Of a DNA stretch of 64,000 bases, positions 10,546-23,050 are shown piece by piece. The position numbers and the translations under genes are program-made. Each line of letters begins with the position of its first letter. Position 1 is the first letter of the stretch. Origin of the DNA: Manis javanica (taxonomy: Eukaryota > Chordata > Mammalia > Pholidota > Manidae). Under the pieces are notes generated by a model. It was not told the origin of the DNA, did not search any database, and saw only the letters and a program-made list of their open reading frames with translations. Where the stretch lies: contig NC_133165.1 in assembly GCF_040802235.1 (NCBI RefSeq), positions 19,951,623 through 20,015,622 of the forward strand. Reading direction: 5' to 3'.

Positions 10546-13500
10546 ATGGCAATAAGTACATATCTTTCAATAATCACCCTACATGTAGATGGACCGAATG
10601 CACCAATCAAAAGACACAGACTAAAAGAATGGATAAAAGAGCAAGAACCATCTATATGCTGCTTATAAGAGACTCACCTCAAACCCAAAGACATACAAAG
10701 ACTAAAAGTCAAGGGACGGAAAAAGATATCTCATGCAAACAACAGGGAGAAAAAAGCAGGTGCAGCAGTAGTTGTACCAGACAAAATAGACTTCAAAACA
10801 AAGAAAGTAACAAGGGGTAAAGAAGGACACTACATAATGATAAAGGGGTCAGTCCAACATGAGGACAAAACCATTATAAATATATATGCTCCCAATACAG
10901 GAGCACCTACATATGTGAAACAAATACTAACAGAATTAAGGGAGGAAATAGAATGTAAATGCATTCATTTTAGGAGACTTCAACACACCACTCACTCTAA
11001 AGGACAGATCCACCAGACAAAAAATAAGTAAGGACAAAGAGGCACTGAACAACACACTAGAACAGATGGACCTAACAGACATCTACAGAACTCTACACCC
11101 AAAAGCAGCAGGATACACATTCTTCTCAAGTGCACATGGAACATTTTCCAGAATAGACCACATACTAGGCCACAAAAAGAGCCTCAGTAAATTCAAAAAG
11201 ATTGAAATTCTACCAGTCAACTTCTCAGACCACAAAGGTATAAAACTAGAAACAAATTGTACAAAGAAAACAAAAAGGCTCACAAACACATGGAGGCTTA
11301 ACAACATGCTCCTAAATAATCAGTGGATCAATGACCAAATTAAAATAGAGATCAAGCAATATATGGAGACAAATGACAACAACAGCACAAAGCCCCAACT
11401 TCTGTCGGACACAGTGAAGGCAGTTCTAAGAGGAAAGTATATAGCAATCCAAGCCTACTTAAAGAAAGAAGAACAATCCCAAATGAATAGTCTAAAGTGA
11501 CAATTATTGAAACTGGATAAGGAAGAACAAATGAGGCCCAAAGTCAGTAGAAGGAGGGACATAATACAGATCAGAGAAGAAATAAATAAAATTGAGAAGA
11601 ATAAAACAAAAGAAAAAAAAATAATGAAACCAAGAGCTGGTTCTTGGAGAAAATAAACAAAATAGATAAACCCCTACCTGGACTTATTAAGAGAAAAGGA
11701 GAATCTACACACATAAAAAGAATCAGAAATAAGAAAGGGAAAATCACTACAGACACCACAGAAATACAAAGAATTATTAGAGAATACTATGAAAATCTAC
11801 ATGCTAACAAACTGAATAACCTAGAAGAAATGGACAACTTCCTAGAAAGATACAACCAAGACTGACAAAGGAAGAAACAGAAAATCTAAACAGACCAATT
11901 ACAAGCAAAGAAATTGAATCAGTAATCAAAAATTTACCCAACAAAATCCCTGGGCCAGATGGATTCACTGCTGAATTTTATCAGAACCATAGAGAAGACA
12001 TAATACCCATTCTCCTTAAAGTTTGCAAAAAAACAGAAGAGGAGGGAATACTTCCAAACTCATTCTATGAAGCCAGCATCACTTCAATACCAAAACCAGG
12101 CAAAGTTCCCAACAAAAAATAAAATTACAGACCAATATTCCTGATGAACATAGATGCAAAAATACTCAACAAAATATTAGCAAACCAAATTCAAAAATAT
12201 ATCAAGAGGATCATACACCATGACTAAGTGGGCTTCATCTCAGGGATACAAGGATGGTATAACATTCGAAAATCCATCAACATCATCCACCACATTAAGA
12301 AAAAAGAAGGACAAAAACCACGTGATTATCTCCATAGGTGCTGAAAAGGCATTCAACAAAATCCAAAATCCATTCATGATAAAAACTCTCAACCAAATGG
12401 GTATAGAGGGCAAGTATCTCAACATAATAAAGGCCATATATGACAAATCCACAGCCAACATTATACTTAACAGTAAGAACCTGAAAGCTTTTCCTCTAAG
12501 ATCGGGAACAAGAGAAGGAGCACACACTCCCTCCTTTTATTCAACATAGTTCTAGAGTTCCTAGCCATGGCAATCAGACAATGCAAAGAAATAAAAAGCA
12601 TCCAGATTGGTAAGGAAGAAGTCAAACTGTACTTGTTTGCAGATGACATGATATTGTACATAATAAACCCTAAAGAATCCACTACAAAACTACTAGAACT
12701 AATATTTTAATTCAGCAAAGTTGCAGGATACAAAATTAATACACAAAAATCTGTTGCTTTCCTATACAGTAACGATGAACTAACAGAAAGAGAAATCAAG
12801 AAAACAATTCCATTCACAATTGCATCAAAAAGAATAAAACACTTAGGAATAAACCTAACCAAGGAAGTGAAAGACCTATACCCTGAAAACTACAAGACAC
12901 TCTTGAGAGACATTAAAGAAGATGCTAATAAGTGAAAATTCATCTGATGCTTTTGGCTAGGAAGAATTAATATTGTCAAAATGGCCATCCTGCCTAAAGG
13001 AATCTACAGATTCAATGCAATCCCTATCAAAATACCAACAGCATTCTTCAACGAATTGGAACAAATAGTTTTTAAATTCATATGGTACCACAAAAGACCC
13101 CGAATAGCCAAAGCAATCCTGAGAAGGAAGAATAAAGCAGGGACAATCTTGCTTCCCAACTTTAAGCTCTACTACAAAGCCACAGTAATTATGACAATTT
13201 CGTACTGGCACAAGAACAGACCCACAGACCAGTGGAATAGAATAGAGAGTTCAGATATTAACCCAAACATATATGGTGAATTAATATACGATAAAGGAGC
13301 CATGGACATACAATGGGGGAAATGACAGCCTCTTCAAAAGCTGGTGTTGGCAAAACTGGACAGCTACATGTAAGAGAATGAAACTGCATCATTGACTAAC
13401 CTCATACACAAAAGTCAACTTGAAATGGATCAAAGACCTGAATGTAAGTCATGAAACCATAAAACTCTTAGAAAAAAACATAGGCAAAAATCTCTTGGGC

Positions 13501-14372
13501 ATAAACATGAGCAACTTCTTCATGAACATATCTCCCCGTGGAAGGGAAACAAAAGCATTAATGAACAAGTGGGACTATATCAAGGTGAAAAGCTTCTGTT
13601 CAGCAAAAGACACCACCAATACAACAAAAAGGTGTCTGACAGTATGGGAGAATATATTCATAAATGACAGATCCAATAAAGGGTTGACATCCAAAATATA
13701 TAAAGAGCTCATGCACCTGAACAAACAAAAAGCAAGTAATCCAATTAAAAAAATGGTCAGAGGAACTGAACAGACAGTTCCCCAAAGAAGAAATGCAGAT
13801 GGCCAACATGCACATGAAAAGATCTCCACATTGCTAATCATCAGAGACATGCAAATTAAAACCACAATGAGATACCACCTCACACCAATAAGGATCACCA
13901 CCATCCAAAAGACAAACAACAACAAATGTTGGTGAGGTTGTGGAGAAAGGAGAACCCTATTATATTATACTGCTGGTGGGAATGTAAATTAGTTCAACCA
14001 TTGTGGAAAGCAGTATAGAGTTCCCTTAAAAAGCTCATAATAGAAATACCATTTGACCCAGGAATTCCACTGTTAGGAATTTACCCTAAGCATGCAGGAG
14101 TCCTGTTTGAAAATGACATATGCACCCCTATATTTATCACAGCACTGTTTACAATAGCCAAGAAATGGAAGCAACCTAAGTGTCCATCAGTAGATGAATG
14201 GATAAAGAAGAGGTGGTACATATACACAATGGAATACCATTCAGCCATAAGAAGAAAACAAATCCTACCATTTACAACAACATGGATGGAGCTAGAGGGT
14301 ATTATGCTCAGTGAAATAAGCCAAGCAGAGAGAAGCAAGTATCAAATGATTTCACTCATCTGTGGAGTATAA
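10546..14372 (+). pseudogene. L1 ORF2p pseudogene (endonuclease/reverse transcriptase, copy 1)
   Basis: Relic of ORF2p, the nicking endonuclease and reverse transcriptase. The start ATG at 10546 gives 'MAISTYLSIITLHVDG'. The catalytic-Asn position of the endonuclease reads His, and the codon before the catalytic Glu is a stop (CCL-stop-ETH, codon 41). The frame shifts near 10955, 11620, 11870-12220, 12520 and 12950-13400. The reverse transcriptase keeps an FADD box at about 12637-12648. The C-terminal '[18 protein letters not shown]' and 'DLNVSHETIKLLE' stretches are recognisable. The normal stop is the TAA at 14370-14372, after 'MISLICGV'. The full extent of about 1,275 codons matches family length, so the loss is by point mutation and small indels rather than truncation. 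Confidence 0.9.
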
Positions 14373-14463
14373 GAACAAAGAAAAAACTGAAGGATCAAAA
14401 CAGGAGCAGACTCACAGAACCCAAGAATGGACTGTTACCAAAAGGAAAGGGACTGTGGAGGAT

Positions 14464-14479
14464 GGGTGGGAAGGGAGGG
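14464..14479 (+). other. G-run motif in L1 3'UTR (potential G-quadruplex)
   Basis: GGGTGGGAAGGGAGGG, four G3 runs with one- or two-base loops. Mammalian L1 3'UTRs commonly carry such a polypurine motif. Related G-rich tracts occur at the same place in the other two long L1s here. Confidence 0.7.
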
Positions 14480-14704
14480 ATAAAGAGTGGGAAAAGAAAC
14501 AGGGTATTATGATTAGCATGTATAATGTGGGGTGTGGGGCACGGGGAGGGCTGTACAAAACAGAAAAGAGAAGTAGTGATTCTACAGCATCTTACTGTGC
14601 TGATGGACAGTGACTGTAATGGAGTATGTGTGGGGGACTTGGTGATGGGTGGAGTCTAGTAAACATAATGTTCCTCATGCAACTGTAGATTAATGATACC
14701 AAAA

Positions 14705-14718
14705 AAAGAATAAATCAG
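14705..14718. repeat. L1 target-site duplication, right copy (14 bp)
   Basis: Identical to 8397-8410. It follows the A-rich tail of L1 copy 1. Confidence 0.9.
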
Positions 14719-14935
14719 CTGAAATGGCTTTACAAGTGGGATCTAACAATCATTCAAAACTCAGATCATTGCAATCCTACAAAAACTCTTCAAGAGCATT
14801 AAAAAAAGAGTGAACAAACATTCTCCAAGTCAAATTAGCAGGAAAAAAGCAAAGGACTTAAAAAGAATTGCAAAGAACAAATGGACATATTAAAGAAAAT
14901 CCAATTGCTCTAGTAAGCTAACATTCACATTAAAA
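14719..14935 (+). mobile_element. Old L1 ORF2 fragment, right half
   Basis: Continues the older L1 interrupted at 8410. The landmarks 'cagatcattgcaatcctaca' and 'aaaactcttcaagagcatta' belong to the ORF2 segment just 3' of the left half. The gap in the older element is filled exactly by L1 copy 1 and its target duplication. Confidence 0.7.
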
Positions 14936-16174
14936 TTATCATTACATGTCATTCTTGCTTCTCAAATTTGCACTTAGTTTGTGGGTGTAGTATGTTGAAG
15001 ACTGGTAAGGGAACAGATTGTTACAACTTCTATGGAAAGCAATCAGAGAAATTTGACAGGATGTATTAAAAGCCTTTTACTAAAGTCTTTCAAAAATATG
15101 TATTTTTGATATAGTGATTCTGTTTATAGGAATGTATTTTTTTGCAAGTGATCAAAAATGTGAGAAAATAGGTATGCTTATTACATGAATAAAAAGAGGA
15201 AAAGATTAAAGTTATAATATTCATATAAGGGAGAATGATTAAATATTTTCCAGAACATCCAAGCAAAAGTGTGATTTGTACCATATAAATATTGTATTTT
15301 CAAAACATATTTAGTGAAACAGAAAAAAATAGTGATACAATAATTAATAACCAGAAGGCAAAACTGGAGATGAAACATAACCCAACTTTGTATGAAAAAT
15401 ACATAAGAGAAAGACATTAATGACATCAAAATATTTGCAGAAGTTATTTTTACATTTCTAAGAGCATATGGCATTTATTTTTTAAATTCCTCTCTAGTTC
15501 CAAAGTTTTCTGTGAGTATATATCATTTTCATAACCAGAATATAAACAACTATTATTTTTTAAGGTATCAGATTAACTTATTTATGGTATGAAAGATCCT
15601 CAGAGTAGGGGTGAAGTACAAATAATGGAAAAACTTGGACTTACCACTTTAGGAAACATTCCAGGAGTATTAACAATAGGTAGAAAACATAATATTTGGA
15701 GCTAGATAAACATAGATTTTCATCTGGAGTCAGCCATTCAGTAGGTATGCCATATTTGGAGCTTCCTTACTTAGGCTAAAAACCCTTCCTTGCAGGGCTC
15801 TTATCTGAAATAGATACCTTATATGTTTAATGTGTTTAGCTTGATGTCCACTATAGAGTAGGTTTTCCATAAGCTAGATTATGTCCCCTTATTAAAACCT
15901 GATTCTTATTTTTTGATCTCTTAGTTTTGATCTTTTGCCTAAGATCAAGTGATGTTACGAGTATTTCCACTTGGACCAATTAAAACTTGGTTCCATTAGG
16001 CCCTATACTTGTAAGATGAATTTTAAATAACATTTGGCACAGATGAATAGAAAAAATGTATCTCTACCAGGCATAATTAAGGGAGGAAATAATTCATTCA
16101 AAGAAGACTAAAAAATGTGTTAGCTGAATTGACAATTATTTGGCTGATATTACCAACCATTTCACTTAAAATTC
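14936..16174. other. AT-rich DNA, possibly very old L1-like material
   Basis: No gene seen. The stretch near 15000-15370 has faint resemblance to an old L1 or HAL1 3' region ('ggaaagcaatcagagaaatt', 'aagggagaatgattaaatat'), but it is too diverged to assign. The remainder is unrecognised. Confidence 0.35.
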
Positions 16175-16184
16175 AAACAAGTTA

Positions 16185-17100
16185 GGTGGATTAAAGATGG
16201 TAGCTAAAACCACATATACTATGAAAATATAATTGATACAACTAATCATGAAAGAGCAACAGGAAAGAAGGCTGCACCAGACTGCATACACCTGGAGAAA
16301 AGAACAGACCTCAGGGAACAGGGTAATGTACCAAAGCCATGACCTGGCAGGACACAAGCCTTTCCCCACCCCAGCTCACTGGTGGAAGAGAAATGGAGCT
16401 GGGATGAAGTGGAGGCCTGGGACTGCTGAACACCTAGCCCTGGAGACCTGCTCCGAGAGCAAGAAACTACATTGCATGGTGCTCTGTTGATTAGTTGGGT
16501 TGGAAAGCTAAGACAGGTGGAATACTTGGAGAGACTGAGATTCCACCTGCTTGTGGAAAACAGGGATCCATATCCGACTGTTCTGGACGGGCCGTCTGAG
16601 AGACTTCCTAAAAGCGAGAGGGCTATTAAAGGCACAAGGATTGCACAGAGCTTACCACTCAGGAGAAAGGACAGGTAGACAAAATTCTCCAGGTGCATTC
16701 TGCTCAGCAGGTTGGGAACTTTCACAATCTTCAGGCACTCCATCACTCTGGCTGGTTACGCAGCTCCAAACCCCCCACCATGATATGCAGCCTCCTGTGC
16801 CTTCCTCCTGGCCAGCCCTCACCTGGCGTGCAAACTGGCAAACCCTGCCCTGGAATCAGGCCAGCCAGAGGTAAGCCCCACCTACAGCAGCTACAAACAC
16901 AAAGCATAGAGGCTTACACCTGTGTGTTCAGCACACTGGTTCTGGCAGTGGAGACAGACATAGCAGCTGGGAAGCAGGTAACAGCTCTTTCCTCCCCCCA
17001 GGAACCAACATTGCTCCATTGATATCCCCAGAATTGCTCCAGCAGCTGAGCAGCTCCAGAGAGTAGAGTTTCTGGGCACTAGAGGACAACACATACAAAT
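16185..17100 (+). promoter_or_regulatory. L1 copy 2 5'UTR
   Basis: Aligns with the 5'UTR of copy 1 ('acattgcatggtgctctg' here against 'acattgcatggtgtcctg' there). It begins with a degraded 'aagatggtagc' where copy 1 has 'aagatggcggc'. CpGs are largely lost to TpG/CpA compared with copy 1, consistent with greater age. Open frames on both strands, the longest 166 codons on the minus strand at 16246-16746, are not conserved in frame with copy 1. Confidence 0.7.
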
Positions 17101-17890
17101 ATGAAACATCAAAGAAACCTGGTTCAAAGCAAAATCTCAACAACACCAGAAAAAGGGTCAGGTGAGACAGAATGAATCAATCTTCCTGATAGAGATTTCA
17201 AAATAAAAATCATAAACAAGCTCCTGGAGGTATAGAAAAATATTCAAGAACTCAGGAACGAATTTAGGATGGAGATCCAATCATTGAGGAACAAAATGGA
17301 GGGTATTAAAAGTGGATTCGATACAGTGGAGGAGACAATAAATGAAATAGAAATTAGAGAAGAGGAATACAAAGAAGCTGAGTCACAGAGAGAAAAATGA
17401 ATCTCTAGGAATAAAAGATACTGAGAGAACTGTGTGAGCAATCCAAATGGAATAATATTTGTATTATAGGGGTACCAGAAGAAGAAGAAGAGAGAAAAAG
17501 GATAGAAAGTATCTTTAAGGAAGTAATTGCTGAAAACTTCCCCAATTTGGGGAATGAGATAGTCTCTCAGGCCATGGAGGTACACAGATCTCCCAAGACA
17601 AGGGACCCAAGGAAGAGAACACCAAGACATATAATAATTAAAATGGCAAAGATCAAGGGTAAGGACAGAATCGTAAAAGCAGCCAGAGAGAGAAAAAAGA
17701 TCACATACAAAGGAAAACCCATCAGGCTATTATAAGACTTCTCAGCAGAAATCTTACAGGTCAAAATGGAGTGGCATGATATATTTAATGCAATGAAGCA
17801 GAAGGGCCTTAAACCAAGAATACTCTATCTGGCAAGGTTATCAGTTTAATTTGAAGGAGGGACTGCTATAGATGGAAGTGTTCTTAAGGT
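17101..17890 (+). pseudogene. L1 ORF1p pseudogene (copy 2), C-terminal deletion
   Basis: A plausible start ATG at 17101 ('MKHQRNLVQSKIS') leads into the coiled coil ('IQELRNEFRMEIQSLRN'). Stops occur at codon 25 and after 'NKLLEV', and a frameshift precedes the RRM region. That region and the domain after it are readable at 17547-17735 ('HIIIKMAKIKGKDRIVKAA') and then 'MEWHDIFNAMKQKGLKPRI'. Compared with copy 1, about 75 bp of the C-terminal domain are missing near 17850, between two similar 'ggaggga'/'gaggga' motifs. That removes the 'FPDKQKLREF' segment needed for nucleic-acid binding. Confidence 0.85.
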
Positions 17891-18105
17891 TAAATAGCTG
17901 TCACCAGAGGTAATAAAAAGAGATAGACAAAGAGTACAGAATATATGATACCTAATATATAAAGAATGGAGAAGGAAGAAAAGAAGGGAAAAAAAAGTAC
18001 CCTTAGATTTTGTTTATAATAGCAGAGTAAGCGAGTTAAGATAGATTCTTAGATACTAAGGAAGTTTCCCTTGAAGCTTTGGTAACCAAGAATCAAAAGC
18101 CTGCA

Positions 18106-21100
18106 ATGGCAATAAGTACACACCTATTGATAATCACCATAAATGTAAATGGTCTGAATGCACCAATCAAAAGACATAGAGTCACTGAATGGATAAAAAA
18201 ACAAGACCAAACTATATGCTGTCTACAAGAGACTCACTTCAAATCCAAAGACATACACAGACTAAAAGTGAAGGGATGGAAAAAGATATCTCATGCAACT
18301 AATAGGGAGAAAAAAGCAGGTGTTGCAGTACTTGTATCAGAGAAAATAGACTTTGAAACAAAGAAAGTCACAAGAGACAAACAAGGGCATTACATAATGA
18401 TAAAGGGGTCAATCCAACAAGAGGATATAACCATTATAAAAATATATGCACCCAACAGAGGGGAACCTACATATGTGAAACAAATACTAACAGAATTAAT
18501 GGGGGAATAGAATGCAATGCATTCATTCTAGGAGACTTCAACACTACACTCACTCCAAAGGACAGATCAGCCAAACAGAAAACAAGGAGACAGAGGCACT
18601 GAGCAACACATTAGAACAGATGGATCTAACGGACATCTACAGACCTCTACACAAAAAAGCAACAGGATACACATTCTTCTCAAGTGCACATGGAATGTTT
18701 TCAAGAATAGATCATATACTAGACCTCAAAAAGAACCTCAGTAAGTTAAAAAAGTTTGAAATTGTACCAACCAGCTTCTCAGACCACAAAGTATGAAACT
18801 AGAAATAAATTACACAAAGAAAACAAAAAAGCCCCAAAAAACATGCAGGCTTAACAACATACTCCTAAATAACCAATGGATAAATGACCAAATAAAAACA
18901 GAGATGAAGTAATATATGGAGACAAATGACAAAAATAATTCAATACCACAAAATCTGTCGGATGCAGTGAAGGCCATGCTAAGAGGGAAATATTTTGCAA
19001 TACAGGCCTACCTCAGGAAAGAAGAACAATCCCAAATCAACAGTCTAAACTCACAATTAACAAAACTAGAAAAAGAACAACAAATGAGGCCCAAAGGTAG
19101 TAGAAGGAGGGACAGAATAAAGATTGGAGCAGAAATAAATAAAATTGAGAAGAATAAAACAATAGAAAGAATCAATGAAAGCAGGAGCTGGTTCTTCAAG
19201 AAAATAAACAAAATAGATAAACCCTAGCCAGACTTATCAAGAAAAAGGAGTCTACACACATAAAGAGAATCAAAAATGAGAAAGGAAAAATCACTATGGA
19301 CACCACAGAAATACAAAGAGTTATTAGAGAATACTATGAAAATCTATATGCTAACAAACTGGATAACTTAGAAGAAATGGACAACTTTCTAGAAAAATAC
19401 AACCTTCCAAGGCTGACCCAGGAAGAAACAGAAAATCTGAACAGACCAATTAATAGCAGTGAAATTGAATTGGTAATCAAAAAACTACCTAAGAACAAAA
19501 TCCCTGGCCAGATGGCATCACCACTGAATTGTATCAAACATTTAGTGAAGACCTAATACCCATTCTCCTTAAAGTTTTCCAAACAGTAGAAGAGGTGGGA
19601 ATATGTCCAAACACATTCAAAGAGGCCAACATCACCCTAATACCAAAACCAGGCAAAGACACCACAAAAAAGGAAAATTACAGACCAATATCCCTGATGA
19701 ACACAGATGAAAAAATACTCAACAAAATATTAGCAAACAGAATTCAAAAATACATCAAAAAGATTACCTATCATGATCAAGTAGGATTTATTCCAGTGAT
19801 GTAAGGATGGTACAACATTTGAAAATCAATCAACATCATCCACCACATCAAAAAAAAGAAGGACAAAAACCACCTGATCATCTCAATAGATGCTGAAAAA
19901 GCATTTGGCTAAATTCAACATCCATTCATGATAAAAACTCTCAACAAAATGGTTATAGAGGGCAAGTACCTCAACATAATAAAGGCCATATATGACAAAC
20001 CCGCAGCCAACATCATACTTAACAATGAGAAGCTGAAAGCCTTTTGTTTAAGATCGGGAACTAGACAAGGATGCCCACTCTCTCCACTTTTATTCCACAT
20101 AGTTCTGGAGGTCCTAGCCACAACAGTCAGACAACACAAAGAAATAAAGGGCATCCAGATTGGTAAAGAAGAAGTTAAACTGTCCCTGTTAGCAAATGAC
20201 ATATTGTACATCAAAAACCCTAAAGACTCCACTCCAAAACTACTAGATCTAATATCTGAATTCAGCAAAGTTGCAGGATACAAAATAAATACCCAGAAAT
20301 CTGTTGCTTTCCTATACACTAACAATGAACTAGCAGAAAGAGAAATCAGGAAAACAATGTCATTCACAATTGCATCAAAAAGAATAAAATACCTAGGAAT
20401 AAGCCTAACCAAGGAAGTGAAAGACCTATACTCTGAAAACTACAAGACACTCATGACAGAAATTAAATAAGATACCAATAAATGAAAATACATCTCATGC
20501 TCATGGATAGGAAGAATTAATATTGTCAAAATGGCTATTCTGCCTAAAGCAATCCACGGATTCAATGCAATTCCTATCAAAATACCAACAGCATTCTTCA
20601 ACAAACTAGAGAAAATTGTTCTAAAATTTATATGGAACCACAAAAGACCCCAAAGAGCCAAAGCAGTACTGAGAAGGAAGAATAAAGCTGGGGGGATTAT
20701 GCTCCCCAACTTCAAGCTCTACTACAAAGTCACAGTAATCAAGACAATTTGTTACTAGCACAAGAACAGATCCATAGACCAATGAAACAGACTAGAGAGT
20801 CCTGATATAAACCCAACCATACACGGTCAATTAATATGTGACAAAGGAGCCATGGGTAAACAACGGGGAAATGACAGCCTTTTCAACAACTGGTGTTGGC
20901 AAAACTGGACAGCTACATGCAGAAGAATGAAACTGGATCATTGTCTAACCCCATAAACAAAAGTAAACTCAAAATGGATCAAAGACCTGAATGTAAGTCA
21001 TGAAGCCATAAAACTCTTAGAAGACAACATAGGCAAAAATCTCCTGAACGTAAACATAAGCAACTTTTTCTGAATGCATCTCACCAAGCAAGAGAAACAA

Positions 21101-21913
21101 AAGCAAAAATTAAAAAGTGGGACTACATCATGCTAAAAAGCTTCTGTACAGCAAAGGATACCTTCAGCAAAAAAAAAAAAAGGCATCCTACAGTATGGGA
21201 GAATACTTTTGTAAATGACATATATGACAAGGGGTTAACATCCAAAATATATAAAGACCTCACATGCCTCAACACCCAAAAAAGCAAATAAGCTGATTAA
21301 AAAGTGGTCATAGGAGATGAACAGACAATTGTCCAAAGAAGAAATTCAGATGGCCAACAGGCACAAAAAAAGATGCATCACATCACTAATCATCAAGGAA
21401 ATACAAATTAAAACCACAATGAGATACCACCTCATACCAGTTAGGATTGCCAACATCGAAAAGACTAAGAACAACAAATGCTGGTGAGGATGTGGGAAAG
21501 GGGAACCCTCCTACACTGCTGGTGGGAATGCAAGCTATTTCAACCATTGTGGAAAGCAATATGGAGGTTCCTCAAAAATTAAAAAAGAAATACCATTTGA
21601 CCTGGGAATTCCGCTCCTATGAATTTACCCAAGGAATATAATCTCTCAGATTCAAAAAAGCATATGTACCCCCATGTTTATTGCAGCACTATTTGCAGTA
21701 GTCAAGATACGGAAGCAACCTAAGTGTCCATCAGTAGATGAATGGATAAAGAAGTGGTACATATGCACAATGGAATACTATTCAGCTATAAGAAAGAAAC
21801 AAATCCTACCATTTGCAACAACATGGATGGAGCTGGAGGATATTATGCTCAGTGAAATAATCCAGGTGGAGAAAGACAAGTGCTAAATGATTTCCCTCAT
21901 TTGTGGAGTATAA
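18106..21913 (+). pseudogene. L1 ORF2p pseudogene (copy 2)
   Basis: The ATG at 18106 begins 'MAISTHLLIITINVNGLNAP', the ORF2p endonuclease start. The catalytic Asn (residue 13) and Glu (residue 42, in 'LQETHF') are still present. The frame breaks at 18510; the 'SFSDH' catalytic histidine block is readable near 18780. Reverse transcriptase pieces are at 19296-19556, 19529-19804 and 19928-20470, with '[10 protein letters not shown]' intact. The catalytic FADD box reads LAND and lacks the following codon (about 20188-20200), so this copy would be enzymatically dead even if the frame were open. The end is after 'MISLICGV' at 21911-21913; an earlier stop follows 'KDKC'. Confidence 0.9.
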
Positions 21914-21986
21914 CAATGAAGGAAAACTGAAGGAACCAAACAGCAGCAGACTCACAGACTCCAAGAAGGGACTAGTGGTTACCAAA

Positions 21987-22014
21987 GGGGAGGGGTGGGG
22001 GAGGGTGTGTGGGG
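21987..22014 (+). other. G-rich tract in L1 copy 2 3'UTR (potential G-quadruplex)
   Basis: Runs of four, four, five, three and four G separated by short loops, at the same 3'UTR position as the motif in copy 1. Confidence 0.7.
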
Positions 22015-22277
22015 ATGGAGGGAGAAGGGGATTTAGGGGTATTATGATTGGCACACTTGGTGTGTGTGTGGGGGCAGATTATGGGGAAGACAGCCATAGT
22101 ACAGAGAAGGCAAATAGTGACTCTGTGGCATCTTACTATATTGTTGAGCAGTGACTGCAATGGGGTATAGGTGGGGACTTGATAATATAGGTAAATGTAG
22201 TAACCACATTGTTTTTTCATGTGAAACCTTCATAAGAGTGTATATCAATAATACCGTAAAAATTGTTAAACAAATTA

Positions 22278-23050
22278 TACATGGAAATGAGTAAAGTGAT
22301 TCAATTAATTTGGTAATACTATAGTTATCTATTTCATTATGAGAAATTTTTAAGAGAACCAAAAAATTCCATGTTGCTGTGAAGGGCAAAAGAAGAACAC
22401 TTTCATTGAATTATTTCATAAATTGTTCTTAGATTTTCTTATTTTAAGGTTATGGATAGTTTTGCAGAAATATTAATGGAATTGATAAAGTGATATGTAA
22501 TCAATATTTACTGTTGATAACTTTTAAAATTGATTTTACTGAGTTGATTATAAAGAACTTGAGTGATCACCACACACCAGGATTCTAAAATATCTGGCTT
22601 GTTTAAATATTCACAAGCAGTACTGTACACAAAACTGTATACAAATATTCTAGGTCAAGATAACTACTTGCACAATGACTTTGACCAGCCTATATTTTTG
22701 CAATCTCAAGTAAACATTCTTTGTCATGAAACCTTGAATTAACCAAGAACACATCTCAGTGAGGAAATGAGTGTTGGTTTTGGGGACATTATGTTCTATT
22801 TCTGTGTATCACAAAGCTGAAGAAAAATTGATCAGGGATGTTTGCCTGCTTGTTCTTTTTAGCTGAATGGAATGGAAAATGACATAAAAATGGAACAAAA
22901 ATGCTTTGGCCTTCTCGTTTGCTTGGAAATGGAAGTATTTATTCAAGCATTACACAGTGGCCCTCAGTCACAGTGCCCTTAATTAATATAAGCAGGTTTT
23001 CTTGACCTTGTCTCTGCACCTGGTATGACTTAGAGGTCCTGAAGGAAGAA
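22278..23050. other. Unassigned AT-rich spacer
   Basis: No coding frame, RNA gene or recognised repeat. Confidence 0.4.

Larger units (their letters stand above)
8411..14704 (+). mobile_element. Full-length L1 retrotransposon (copy 1), inactive
   Basis: About 6.3 kb. The layout is: 5'UTR from a start resembling 'aggaaccaagatggcggc' to about 9.3 kb, ORF1 to 10232, an inter-ORF gap, ORF2 at 10546-14372, and a G-rich 3'UTR ending in an A-rich tail. A perfect 14-bp target duplication flanks it. It is inactive: ORF1 has three nonsense codons and ORF2 has a stop at codon 41 plus several frameshifts. It inserted into an older L1 ORF2 fragment. Of the three long L1s here it has the best-preserved flanks, so it is probably the youngest. 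Confidence 0.93.
16185..22267 (+). mobile_element. Full-length L1 retrotransposon (copy 2), inactive
   Basis: About 6.1 kb and of the same L1 group as copy 1. The 5'UTR (from 'ggtggattaaagatgg'), ORF1, ORF2 at 18106-21913 and G-rich 3'UTR all align with it. Imperfect flanks AAACAAGTTA (16175-16184) and AAACAAATTA (22268-22277) match at 9 of 10 bases and are probably the decayed target duplication. Both ORFs carry several stops and frameshifts, and it is more mutated than copy 1, hence probably older. Confidence 0.88.

Noticed and set aside
16246-16746. 166-codon minus-strand frame, considered as an antisense ORF0-like gene
   Set aside because: It sits in the L1 copy 2 5'UTR. No matching start or peptide is conserved in copy 1 or copy 3, and ORF0 is described only for primate L1s.
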